A DNA stretch of 8,697 nucleotides from Paracoccaceae bacterium (GCA_007128865.1 SKWP01000212.1:1-8697); one strand, 5' to 3'; positions 1 to 7,305 are shown, counted from the stretch's first letter. Program-made: numbers and translations. Notes: generated from the letters alone by a model not told the origin.

Positions 1-551
1 ATGGCGTTGCAGGTCACGCCGCGGCCGGCGGCTTCCAGTGCAACGGTTTTCGTGAGCCCGACAACGCCGTGCTTGGCCGCGACATAGGCGGCCTTGTAGG
101 GCGATGCCGTCAGCCCGTGCGCCGAGGCGATGTTGATCACCCGCCCCCAGCCGGCGGCATACATGCCCGGCAGTGCAGCAGCGGTGGTGTGAAAGGCCGA
201 CGACAGGTTGATGGCGATGATCGCGTCCCATTTCTCGGTCGGGAAGTCTTCGGTCCGGGCGACATGCTGGATGCCGGCATTGTTGACCAGGATATCGCAT
301 CCGCCGGCCTGTTCCACCAGCGCCCGGCAATCGGCCGGCACCGACATGTCGGCGCGGAGATACCGGGCCGCGACGCCGAATTCCGCTGACAGTTCGGCGG
401 CAAGCGCATGATCCTCGCCCCGGTCGGTGAAGGAATTGATCACCACATCGGCGCCGGCACGGGCAAGCTCGCGCGCGATGCCCAGACCGATTCCCGAATT
501 CGACCCGGTGATGACAGCCCGCCGCCCGGCAAGGCTTCGATTGTCAGACAT
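1..551 (-). CDS. bdhA: 3-hydroxybutyrate dehydrogenase (SDR family), 3' end cut by window edge
   Basis: Cytosolic short-chain dehydrogenase that interconverts 3-hydroxybutyrate and acetoacetate with NAD(H), used in breakdown of polyhydroxybutyrate and ketone bodies. About 183 residues are visible of an expected 255-260; the C-terminal substrate loop is missing. Seen directly: the cofactor motif TGSNSGIG at residues 15-22, NNAG at 90-93, and the catalytic set Asn115, Ser143, Tyr156, Lys160 (YVAAK). The stretch around NNAGIQHV and ASAHGLTASPYKAAYVAAKHG is characteristic of the hydroxybutyrate dehydrogenase branch of the SDRs, which is why I prefer this over a generic SDR. I chose the ATG at 551 because GGGAG lies 8 nt upstream of it; an in-frame ATG two codons earlier (557) would leave only 2 nt to that ribosome site. 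The gene is divergent from the solute-binding protein gene. A terminator lies about 90 nt upstream on the same strand, so bdhA must have its own promoter or depend on read-through. Confidence 0.88.
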   Translation of the reverse strand, partial: MSDNRSLAGRRAVITGSNSGIGLGIARELARAGADVVINSFTDRGEDHALAAELSAEFGVAARYLRADMSVPADCRALVEQAGGCDILVNNAGIQHVARTEDFPTEKWDAIIAINLSSAFHTTAAALPGMYAAGWGRVINIASAHGLTASPYKAAYVAAKHGVVGLTKTVALEAAGRGVTCNA

Positions 552-640
552 GGCCATTGCTCCCTTCCTGCTGCAATCGCCGTTTCGGTACCCGACCAGT
601 CTTATCGGCAAGGGCGGCGAATGCCAGTCCCGCCCGGACG

Positions 641-668
641 AAAAAAAACGCCCGCACAAGGCGGGCGT
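641..668 (-). terminator. Rho-independent terminator on the minus strand
   Basis: On the minus strand an 8-bp perfect stem ACGCCCGC/GCGGGCGT with the 5-nt loop CTTGT is followed directly by a run of T (plus-strand A641-648). This is the only textbook intrinsic terminator in the window. No annotated gene ends just upstream of it on that strand; the only transcript it can serve is one starting inside the 669-828 gap or antisense from the solute-binding protein gene. It would also insulate bdhA from such transcription. Confidence 0.82.
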
Positions 669-715
669 CAGTCGTTGAGGCAGGTTTCATACAGGCAAGA
701 AACCTATCGAGCAGT
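641..715 (-). ncRNA. candidate small RNA, about 75 nt, with own promoter and terminator
   Basis: No known RNA family is recognised. The inferred transcript starts near 715, 7 nt downstream of the -10 box, and ends in the U-tract at 641. Reading 5' to 3' on the minus strand there is a short unpaired start, a hairpin with 7-bp stem AGGTTTC/GAAACCT (705-682) and a 10-nt loop TTGCCTGTAT, a 13-nt linker GCCTCAACGACTG, then the terminator hairpin. No convincing minus-strand reading frame fits inside, so it is probably non-coding. The linker contains CCUC, which could pair with GAGG of ribosome binding sites; that is speculation. The main alternative is a transcription attenuator in a long bdhA leader, since bdhA starts 90 nt further on in the same direction. 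Confidence 0.5.
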
Positions 716-721
716 AAGTGA

Positions 722-750
722 CTTATACCCGCTATGCCACCGATGTCCAA
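722..750 (-). promoter_or_regulatory. sigma-70-type promoter candidate for the small RNA
   Basis: On the minus strand TTGGAC (750-745) and TATAAG (727-722) are separated by exactly 17 nt. The -10 box matches consensus at 5 of 6 positions; the -35 box keeps the TTG core. The predicted start is an A near 715, which places the terminator about 75 nt downstream. Confidence 0.5.
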
Positions 751-759
751 CCGAAAAGT

Positions 760-788
760 TTGAAAACGCCGGTGCAAGGCGGTAGTCT
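760..788 (+). promoter_or_regulatory. promoter candidate for the solute-binding protein gene
   Basis: TTGAAA (760-765, 5 of 6 to consensus) and TAGTCT (783-788, 3 of 6) with a 17-nt spacer would start transcription near 795, giving a leader of about 34 nt before the ATG at 829. The -35 box lies only 9 nt from the -35 box of the divergent small-RNA promoter, so the two may share regulation. The weak -10 box keeps this tentative. Confidence 0.33.
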
Positions 789-828
789 TGCCGAAAAACA
801 GAGGCCCGAGCAGAAGGATCACAAGGCC

Positions 829-2664
829 ATGACATCCCCCAACGACGGCGGTTCGCGTCTGCCCCTTGCGCTGGCATCGATTGCCGGGGCGCTGGCGCTG
901 CTGCTTGCGGGTCTGGCCGCACCGGTGCGCGCCCAGCCCGTTCACGGCATAGCTATGTATGGTGAACCCGCGCTGCCACCGGATTTTGTGTCGCTGCCCT
1001 ATGTCAACCCGGATGCGCCCAGGGGCGGCCGGATCGTGTTTGGAGAATCGGGCGGCTTTGATTCGCTCAATCCCTACATCCTGCGCGGCCGCGCGCCCTG
1101 GGGTGTGGGGCTGCTGACGGTCGAGACGCTTCTGGGCCGGTCCTGGGACGAACCCTTTACCCTTTACGGCGTTCTGGCCGAATCGGTCGAGACCAGCGAC
1201 GCGCGCGATTTCGTCGAATTCACCCTGCATCCCGAGGCCCGATTCTCTGACGGTGCCCCGGTGACGGTCGCGGACGTGATGTGGTCGATGGAGATATTCG
1301 GTACCCAGGGCAGCCCGCGCTATCATTCGGTCTGGAACCAGATCGAGACGATGGAACAGACCGGCCCGCGCTCTGTCCGCTTCACCTTCAACACCGATAA
1401 TCGTGAACTGCCGCTGCTGCTGGGTCTGCGGCCGATCCTGCAGAAGGCGCAGTTCGAAGGGCGCGACTTTACCGAAAGCTCGCTGGTGCCGATCATCGGT
1501 TCGGGCCCCTATGTGGTTGACCGTTTCGAGGCCGGCCGCTTCATCAGCTTCCGCAAGAACCCCGACTGGTGGGCGGCGGACCTGCCCTTCTATCGCGGCC
1601 AGCACAATTTCGACGAGATCCGCTATGACTATTTCGGCGACGGCGGGGTGGTGTTCGAGGCGTTCAAGGCCGGCGAGATCGACACATGGCGCGAAACCAA
1701 CGCCGCGCGCTGGGAAACCGCCTATGATTTTCCGGCAGTACAGTCGGGCGCGGTGGTCAAGTCGCTGATCCCGCATCAGCGGCCATCGGGCATCAACGGG
1801 CTCGTGTTCAATACCCGGCGCGAGATCTTTCAGGACTGGCGGGTGCGCGAGGCCCTGATCCATGCCTTCAATTTCGAGTTCATCAACAACACCCTGAACG
1901 GCGGGGTCGATCCGCGGATCACTTCGTATCACGCCAATTCAGTGCTGGCGATGCGGCCCGGGCCGGCCGAAGGGCGGGTGCGCGAGCTGCTGGAACCCTT
2001 TGCCGGTGACCTGCCCCCCGGAGCCCTGGAAGGCTTCAGCCTGCCGGTCTCGGACGGAACCGAGGCCAACCGCGCCGGCATCCGCGCCGCAACCGCGCTG
2101 CTGGAAGAAGCCGGCTGGACGGTGCAGGACGGGGTGCTGCGCAACGCCGATGGCCGTGCCTTCGAGATCGAGGTTCTGCTTTCGCAGGGCGCGGCCGAAA
2201 CCCAGTCGATCGTGAACATCTATGCCGAGGCGCTGCGGCGGCTGGGTATCCGGATGCGCATCACCACCGTCGACAGCGCCCAGTACACCGAACGCACCCG
2301 CGAATACGACTTCGACATGGCCCGTCAGGCGATCGGGCTGTCACTGAGCCCCGGAAACGAACAGTGGCTGTACTGGGGATCGGCCGGGGTGACCGAACCC
2401 GGCACCCGCAACTGGGCCGGCATCGACAGCCCCGCCATCGAGGAAATGATCCGCACGCTGCTGAATTCCCGCGATCAGGATGAGTTTCTCGCCGCGGCAA
2501 GGGCGCTCGACCGGCTGCTGACCAGCGGGCGCTATCACATCCCGCTGTGGTTTGCCGACACATCGCGGATGGCCCACAAGCGCACGCTGCGTTTCCCCGA
2601 ACGTCTGCCGATGTATGGCGACTGGCTCGGTTTCCAGCCCGAGGTGTGGTGGCATGAAGACTAG
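829..2664 (+). CDS. YejA-like periplasmic peptide-binding protein of an ABC transporter (family 5)
   Basis: Periplasmic receptor of 611 residues that would deliver peptides to an inner-membrane ABC importer; the YejA branch serves YejBEF, known for microcin C and other peptide uptake. A Sec signal peptide is visible: polar start, hydrophobic core about residues 11-32, likely cut after VRA35. The mature start has the YejA signature (MYGEPALPPDF, YVNPDAPRGG, GFDSLNPY), followed by IIGSGPYVV, the NFDEIRYDYFGD and EAFKAGEID stretches and the FNTRREIFQDWRVREAL block, all in the family's order. Length is normal for YejA and longer than the usual 500-540 of DppA/OppA proteins. The start at 829 gives the signal peptide at the very N-terminus; AAGGA lies 10 nt upstream. 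The frame stays open back to 718, but that part contains promoter elements and adds a polar tail ahead of the signal. No permease or ATPase gene is adjacent, so its transporter is encoded elsewhere. The substrate cannot be read from sequence. Confidence 0.88.
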   Translation: MTSPNDGGSRLPLALASIAGALALLLAGLAAPVRAQPVHGIAMYGEPALPPDFVSLPYVNPDAPRGGRIVFGESGGFDSLNPYILRGRAPWGVGLLTVETLLGRSWDEPFTLYGVLAESVETSDARDFVEFTLHPEARFSDGAPVTVADVMWSMEIFGTQGSPRYHSVWNQIETMEQTGPRSVRFTFNTDNRELPLLLGLRPILQKAQFEGRDFTESSLVPIIGSGPYVVDRFEAGRFISFRKNPDWWAADLPFYRGQHNFDEIRYDYFGDGGVVFEAFKAGEIDTWRETNAARWETAYDFPAVQSGAVVKSLIPHQRPSGINGLVFNTRREIFQDWRVREALIHAFNFEFINNTLNGGVDPRITSYHANSVLAMRPGPAEGRVRELLEPFAGDLPPGALEGFSLPVSDGTEANRAGIRAATALLEEAGWTVQDGVLRNADGRAFEIEVLLSQGAAETQSIVNIYAEALRRLGIRMRITTVDSAQYTERTREYDFDMARQAIGLSLSPGNEQWLYWGSAGVTEPGTRNWAGIDSPAIEEMIRTLLNSRDQDEFLAAARALDRLLTSGRYHIPLWFADTSRMAHKRTLRFPERLPMYGDWLGFQPEVWWHED

Positions 2665-2797
2665 GCAGCGCCGCACGGGCGCATGGTTCGCCCTCGGGCT
2701 GGTGCTGCTTGCGGTGTCGGGCTGCGCCACGGTGGAAGGCATCGGCTATGACATCTCGGCGGGTGCGCGCACCGTCGGTGGCTGGTTCGGGGGCTGA
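2654..2797 (+). CDS. entericidin-like small lipoprotein
   Basis: Predicted lipoprotein of 47 residues. A basic n-region (KTRQRR), a hydrophobic stretch at residues 11-22 and the lipobox VSGC24 are visible. The mature 24 residues CATVEGIGYDISAGARTVGG follow the entericidin A/B pattern (Cys, Thr, Gly-x-Gly-x-Asp-Ile, small residues). In Escherichia coli the entericidins form a lipoprotein toxin/antidote pair; many alphaproteobacteria carry single copies whose role is unclear, so the name marks resemblance, not proven toxicity. The ATG sits inside the last codons of the upstream gene, overlapping by 11 nt in another frame, with GAGG 9 nt before it. This suggests translational coupling and one transcript with the binding-protein gene. 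The frame is open further upstream, to 2552, but that part lies over the binding-protein gene and would put the lipobox far from the N-terminus. Confidence 0.72.
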   Translation: MKTRQRRTGAWFALGLVLLAVSGCATVEGIGYDISAGARTVGGWFGG

Positions 2798-2863
2798 TAC
2801 CGGATCCGCCTGATGCGGAGGCCGACCGGACCACTCTGGCCGGGCCGACGGAATCGCGCCCGC
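2798..2863. other. convergent intergenic gap
   Basis: Sixty-six bases separate the stop of the entericidin-like gene from the stop of the opposing monooxygenase gene. It contains a small inverted repeat TCCGC/GCGGA around 2807-2821 and G+C-rich palindromic stretches, but no T- or A-run to make a recognisable intrinsic terminator in either direction. The two units may end by Rho or by collision. Confidence 0.4.
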
Positions 2864-4048
2864 TCAGGGGAACTGCCGGGTCACATCGTGGCGGTACAGC
2901 CAGTCGAACCGGCGCAGCGGCGCGCCCGGCGCCACCCGCCCGGCCAGGCGCAATCCGAGATGCGCGATCTTCCGGGCAACCCCCTGCAGGTGATAGGCGC
3001 GGGCGTTGCGGTTGGCGGCCTCGACGATGCGGCGCACCCGCCCCTGACGTGCCGTCTGGAATGCGGCCAGCGCGGTTGCGGTGTCGTCGTGCCGGTCGAG
3101 CAGCGATGCCAGCACCCAGGCGTCTTCCAGCGCCATGTTGGCACCCTGGGCCAGAAACGGCAGCGTCGGATGGGCGGCATCGCCAAGAATCGCCGCGCCA
3201 CGGCCATCATGCCATGCCGTGGCCACCGGATGCCGGAACAGCCCCCACAGGTGCACGCGGTCTGTCCGTCGCAGCCATGCCGGCACCGGCCCGCCAAAGC
3301 CGGCAAAGGCCCGGCGCAGGTTCTGCGGATCGTCCTCGTGGTGCCAGCCCTCATCGGCCCAGTCGCTGCGCTCTTCCACCGCGACGATGTTGCGTGCCCG
3401 CCCGCCGCGCAACGGATAGCTGACCAGATGCCGCCCCGGCCCCATGAATACCTCGGCCTCGGCCCGTTCGGGCGCGATGCTTTCGGGGATCACCGCGCGC
3501 CATGCAACCTGACCGGTAAAGAACGGCGCCGCCGAAGGGTTCAGCGAACGGCGCAGGCGCGAATGCAGGCCGTCCGCTGCCAGCAGCAGACCGACGCGCC
3601 CAGGCATGCCTTCGGGGCCGTGCAGGGCATAGCCGCCGGGGCCGTGTTCGATCCGGTCGACCGCGCAGCCGGTGCGGATTTCGACGCCCGCGGCACGGGC
3701 GCCCTGTGCCAGCAGCGCGATCAGGTCGCCGCGGTGGATCAGATGGTAACCATGGCCAAACCCGGCGCGGTCGAGATCGAGCCGGATGACGGCGCGTCCG
3801 TCGCCGCCGTCGCGCAGCCGCACGGCGCGGGCGGGAATGCCGGCGCCGGCCAGCGCCTCGGCATGACCCAGTGCGAACAGCACCGCGGCCCCGTTGGGTG
3901 CAATCTGCAACCCGGCCCCGACCTCGGTGATGCGGTCCGAGCGTTCCAGCACCCGCACATGGGCACCGCGGCGGGCAAGGGCCGTCGCCAGGGCAAGCCC
4001 GGCAATCCCGGCCCCGATCACCACGGCCTCTCGCCCCGCCAGTGCCAT
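2864..4048 (-). CDS. FAD-dependent monooxygenase, aromatic (salicylate-type) hydroxylase family
   Basis: Single-component, class A flavoprotein monooxygenase of 394 residues, a usual length. These cytosolic enzymes use NAD(P)H and O2 to hydroxylate aromatic or heteroaromatic rings. Seen in order: the dinucleotide-binding GAGIAG (12-17) with Glu35 as likely ribose-binding acid, the DG motif AADGLHSRLR (157-166), and the second FAD motif GDAAHPTLPFLAQGAN (289-304) followed by ALEDA. The pattern is closest to salicylate 1-monooxygenase, 6-hydroxynicotinate 3-monooxygenase and 3-hydroxybenzoate 6-hydroxylase. The substrate cannot be assigned and no aromatic-catabolism gene is adjacent, so a ubiquinone-type or detoxification role remains possible. 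The ATG at 4048 was chosen because it begins just before the Rossmann fold and has GAGG 5 nt upstream; the frame is open to 4123 but that part overlaps the upstream gene. The gene follows the Ysc84 gene by 25 nt and is probably co-transcribed with it. Confidence 0.85.
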   Translation of the reverse strand: MALAGREAVVIGAGIAGLALATALARRGAHVRVLERSDRITEVGAGLQIAPNGAAVLFALGHAEALAGAGIPARAVRLRDGGDGRAVIRLDLDRAGFGHGYHLIHRGDLIALLAQGARAAGVEIRTGCAVDRIEHGPGGYALHGPEGMPGRVGLLLAADGLHSRLRRSLNPSAAPFFTGQVAWRAVIPESIAPERAEAEVFMGPGRHLVSYPLRGGRARNIVAVEERSDWADEGWHHEDDPQNLRRAFAGFGGPVPAWLRRTDRVHLWGLFRHPVATAWHDGRGAAILGDAAHPTLPFLAQGANMALEDAWVLASLLDRHDDTATALAAFQTARQGRVRRIVEAANRNARAYHLQGVARKIAHLGLRLAGRVAPGAPLRRFDWLYRHDVTRQFP

Positions 4049-4073
4049 CAGCGCCTCGCCGCCCGATCCTGGG

Positions 4074-4646
4074 TCAGGGTATGATGCGGGTGTATTTCGA
4101 TCCGGCCAGCGTTGCCCCGGCAATCAGCCCCGACTGGCCGAACACCACCGCGATCACCGGCGCGGACTGGGTGGTTGTATCGACGCCCAGGGCGCCGCCA
4201 CGATCGGGGATTGCATAGCGCATGTCGGCCCCCACGGCCCAGCCTTCCGAGCGGCGGAAATCGGTCAGTGCCTCGGCGGTCATGAAGAACAGCGCATGGG
4301 CGTATTGCTGCGCGCCCACCTGCGGCCCGAAGGTTGCCCGGGTGACGGAATAATAGTCCACGCTGACCTCGCCCACGCGCAGCGCGCCCTGTCCATAGGC
4401 ACCGCCGAACCACAGCCCGGCTTCGGTGATCAGCGGCATCCACAGGATACCGTGGGATTTGTCGGCCAGTTCCCGGGTGCCCGGATAGCGTGAAAACAGG
4501 AAATCGCGCGTGGAATCGACGCGCGCGTCAAGCCGGTCGGCGCCGTCTCCTCCCACGGGGTTGCCGCAGGCCGCAAGCCCCAGGACCGCGCCAAGGCCCG
4601 TCACGGCGCCGCGCCGCGATAGCTTTCGGGATGATGTGATGCTCAT
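4074..4646 (-). CDS. Ysc84/SYLF-domain lipoprotein, probable Tat substrate
   Basis: Envelope lipoprotein of 190 residues with a SYLF (Ysc84) lipid-binding domain; bacterial members are widespread and their role is not settled. The N-terminus shows a twin arginine (Ser-Arg11-Arg12-Gly-Ala-Val), a short hydrophobic stretch and the lipobox LAAC27, so export by Tat and then lipidation is likely. The domain follows from about residue 40: the TRELADKSHGILWMP region, GGAYGQGAL (81-89), a DYYS segment, then GAQQYAHALFFMT, and a C-terminal block with GVDTTTQSAPVIAVVFGQSGL ending in KYTRIIP. The ATG at 4646 gives the expected short n-region but has only a G-rich, weak ribosome site. An in-frame ATG at 4682 has GAGG 4 nt upstream and would add 12 residues; Tat signals tolerate that, so the start is uncertain. 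A promoter lies just upstream (4723-4751). The monooxygenase gene follows directly. Confidence 0.82.
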   Translation of the reverse strand: MSITSSRKLSRRGAVTGLGAVLGLAACGNPVGGDGADRLDARVDSTRDFLFSRYPGTRELADKSHGILWMPLITEAGLWFGGAYGQGALRVGEVSVDYYSVTRATFGPQVGAQQYAHALFFMTAEALTDFRRSEGWAVGADMRYAIPDRGGALGVDTTTQSAPVIAVVFGQSGLIAGATLAGSKYTRIIP

Positions 4647-4722
4647 GCTGTGCCCATTGCTGTGCGACCCGTTGCGTCGCATGCTGCCTCGATCGCGGGT
4701 CGTGACGCCCGCTTGTGACGGC

Positions 4723-4751
4723 ACTATAGGCCGCCGGGGCGGCGCTGTCAT
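4723..4751 (-). promoter_or_regulatory. sigma-70-type promoter for the Ysc84 lipoprotein gene
   Basis: On the minus strand ATGACA (4751-4746) and TATAGT (4728-4723) each match consensus at 5 of 6 positions and are separated by exactly 17 nt. Transcription would start at an A near 4716, leaving a leader of 34 nt to the ATG at 4682 or 70 nt to the ATG at 4646. A perfect short palindrome GCCC-TTT-GGGC (4752-4762) abuts the -35 box and could be an operator. This splits the minus-strand genes into two transcription units. Confidence 0.55.
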
Positions 4752-4808
4752 GCCCTTTGGGCCGCATTGGGCGGGGTTCCGCGCGGGCCGGGGCCAGCGC
4801 GCGGATGC

Positions 4809-4973
4809 TCAGAGCATGCGTTCGATCGCGATGGTCGCGAAAAGCCCGACAACCCCGCCGATCATGCCCCAGACGGCAGCGTACTGGGCCATGTCCAGCC
4901 GGTTTCCTCCACGTTTGCGCGCGGTTTGCGCCCCGATCAAGGCGCCTGCCACAACCCCTGCCAGAACGATCAT
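4809..4973 (-). CDS. 54-residue two-helix membrane microprotein
   Basis: Not a characterised family to my knowledge; similar short proteins appear in Rhodobacterales genomes, sometimes with unreliable labels such as apolipoprotein acyltransferase, which at 54 residues this cannot be. Two hydrophobic helices are visible, about residues 2-16 and 29-50, joined by a strongly basic loop TARKRGGNRLD (17-27). By the positive-inside rule the loop should face the cytoplasm, with both ends outside. The ATG overlaps the TGA of the DUF2927 gene as ATGA (4970-4973), a classic sign of translational coupling, which is the main reason I believe the gene is real. It closes the likely MoxR-DUF2927 unit. An imperfect hairpin around the stop (GCATGC-GCATCCGCG) has no U-tract, so it is not a clear terminator. 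Confidence 0.75.
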   Translation of the reverse strand: MIVLAGVVAGALIGAQTARKRGGNRLDMAQYAAVWGMIGGVVGLFATIAIERML

Positions 4974-6406
4974 TCCATGTACCTCGGTCCCCGGCCGTTG
5001 ATGACCCCGGCGCTGGCCGTCACCGGCGCCGGCGGGGGTGCCAGCGCCTCGATCTCGGCAAGACGGTTGCGCACCCGGTCATCGGTGCCGAACCCGTAAC
5101 GCGCCCAGCCCAGACTGTCCATGCGCACCGTGCGCGCCTCGGCTGGCCGGCCCAGCCGGTCCAGAGCCACCGCCTGAACCATCTGCAACGACGAAAGCAG
5201 CGCCGCGTTCTGGGTGCGCATGGCGGCGCGCTGGGCCGATGTCGAAAGCGTCAGCGCATCCTGATACTGCCCCGCCGACAGCGCAAAGGCGGCAAGCTGC
5301 ATGTCGACATGGGCGGCGTGCACCTCGCCACCGGGCAGGCTGCGATAGATGCTGCCGGCCTCAAGGAAAGCGGCAAGCGCAAGTTCGGCATCGGCAGGGC
5401 GCGCCATGCGCCCGACCAGGAAATGCGCAAAGGCCAGCCGTGCATCGCGCCAGCCCTGCTGACGGGCGATATCCAGCGCGCGGCCGGCCGCAGCCGCCCG
5501 TTCGGCCCGGCCCCGGCCGGGGCCAAGTGCCGTTTCCACGGCGGTGATCCATGCGCGGGGGCTGCGCGGCACCGGGCCGGCCGGTGCGATGCGTTCGCCG
5601 GCCGGGTTCAGCCGCGCAAGGATCGCGGGAAGGCGCGCGGCCACCTGTTCGGCGGTCATGCCCGAACGCAGCGCCGGATCGTTGAACACCCGCAGCATCA
5701 GCATGTCGAAACCGGTCAGCACGGTCTGGAAATTGTCGTCGTTGAAGACGCTGTCGTGCAGGCGGTAGAGATCGTTCAGCGGCCCCATGGCCTGGGCGAC
5801 TTCCTCGTGCAGGCAGTCGCGCATTTCCTGACGGGTAACGTCGGACGGGATGAAGACCGCCACCGTTTCGCGCTGCTGGACGGTTGTCCAGTCCAGCACC
5901 GGGCTGCGGCGCCGGGCGCGGAACTGATCCCATGACGCCACGCGCGGCACCACGAAGCAGGCCGCCTGCGGCACCGCGGCCTGCATCTGCCGGCGCGGCA
6001 GGAATTCCACGGTAATGCCGGCGCCGGAGGCGGCGGGCAGCCGGGTAACCGAAATGCCGGCTTCCCGGCGCAGGCGCAGCAGCAGCGCCCCGAGCTCTTC
6101 TTCGGCGCCGGGAGGAACGGCCCCGGTCATGCGCAGGGTTATCGGCCCTTCAAAGCGCGAAAGGGTCGGAATCGGCCGCCCGCTTTCCATGAAGAACGAC
6201 AGTTCGAGGAAATCGCGCGCCATGTCGGCGTTGGAGCGCATCGGCGGCAGCGGATCGGCGGGGCCGAAGCTCTTCATCGGCGGCAGTGTCTGATGGGCGG
6301 GCGACAAGCGCTGCGGCAGCTCGGCCGGCGGTGCGGCGGCGCAGCCCGCCAGCGCCAGCGCAGCCACGATGGCCAGGACGGGTGCAGGCAATATCCCCGG
6401 CCTCAT
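4970..6406 (-). CDS. DUF2927-domain lipoprotein with helical-repeat C-terminus
   Basis: Predicted lipoprotein of 478 residues, function unknown. The signal peptide is hydrophobic at residues 5-20 with lipobox LAGC22, followed by a proline-rich linker to about 55. The DUF2927 region spans about 60-255: a FLELSFFMESGRPIPTLSRFEGPI start, then the diagnostic CLHEEVAQAMGPLND block (198-212) and SVFNDDNFQ (219-227). The paired acids after Cys198 recall metal or catalytic sites, but I do not see a full metalloprotease motif. Residues 290-450 are alanine-rich amphipathic helices in pairs (for example AERAAAAGRALDIARQQGW, GQYQDALTLSTSAQRAAM), resembling TPR or solenoid repeats and suggesting a protein-binding half. 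The ATG at 6406 gives the correct signal peptide, though its ribosome site is only G-rich. It starts 21 nt after the ATPase gene ends and overlaps the microprotein gene, so it sits in the middle of one operon. Confidence 0.82.
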   Translation of the reverse strand: MRPGILPAPVLAIVAALALAGCAAAPPAELPQRLSPAHQTLPPMKSFGPADPLPPMRSNADMARDFLELSFFMESGRPIPTLSRFEGPITLRMTGAVPPGAEEELGALLLRLRREAGISVTRLPAASGAGITVEFLPRRQMQAAVPQAACFVVPRVASWDQFRARRRSPVLDWTTVQQRETVAVFIPSDVTRQEMRDCLHEEVAQAMGPLNDLYRLHDSVFNDDNFQTVLTGFDMLMLRVFNDPALRSGMTAEQVAARLPAILARLNPAGERIAPAGPVPRSPRAWITAVETALGPGRGRAERAAAAGRALDIARQQGWRDARLAFAHFLVGRMARPADAELALAAFLEAGSIYRSLPGGEVHAAHVDMQLAAFALSAGQYQDALTLSTSAQRAAMRTQNAALLSSLQMVQAVALDRLGRPAEARTVRMDSLGWARYGFGTDDRVRNRLAEIEALAPPPAPVTASAGVINGRGPRYME

Positions 6407-6427
6407 CCGCCGGCCCGCCGCAGCATC

Positions 6428-7270
<843 letters not shown>

Positions 7271-7305
7271 AATGGTTTTCGGGATTTCCTGATCGCTTTG
7301 CCGCC

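Noticed and set aside
552..557. Alternative bdhA start two codons upstream (ATG at 557)
   Set aside because: It would leave only 2 nt between the GGGAG site and the start codon, against 8 nt for the ATG at 551.
544..1932. Long minus-strand open frame (462 codons) opposite the solute-binding protein gene
   Set aside because: It is a by-product of high G+C: the encoded protein is Arg/Gly/His-rich without a recognisable domain, while the opposite strand encodes a full YejA-like protein with signal peptide.
2813..4084. Long plus-strand open frame (423 codons) opposite the monooxygenase gene
   Set aside because: Low-complexity Arg/Gln/Gly/His composition and no domain; the minus strand has an intact FAD enzyme with all three motifs.
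4801..4820. Palindrome ATGCTC-A-GAGCAT at the microprotein stop codon as a terminator
   Set aside because: No U-tract follows on the minus strand, and a realistic loop leaves only a 4-bp core stem.
4757..5935. Long plus-strand open frame (392 codons) opposite the microprotein and DUF2927 genes
   Set aside because: No signal, domain or ribosome site, biased composition, and it covers genes with clear lipobox and coupling signals.
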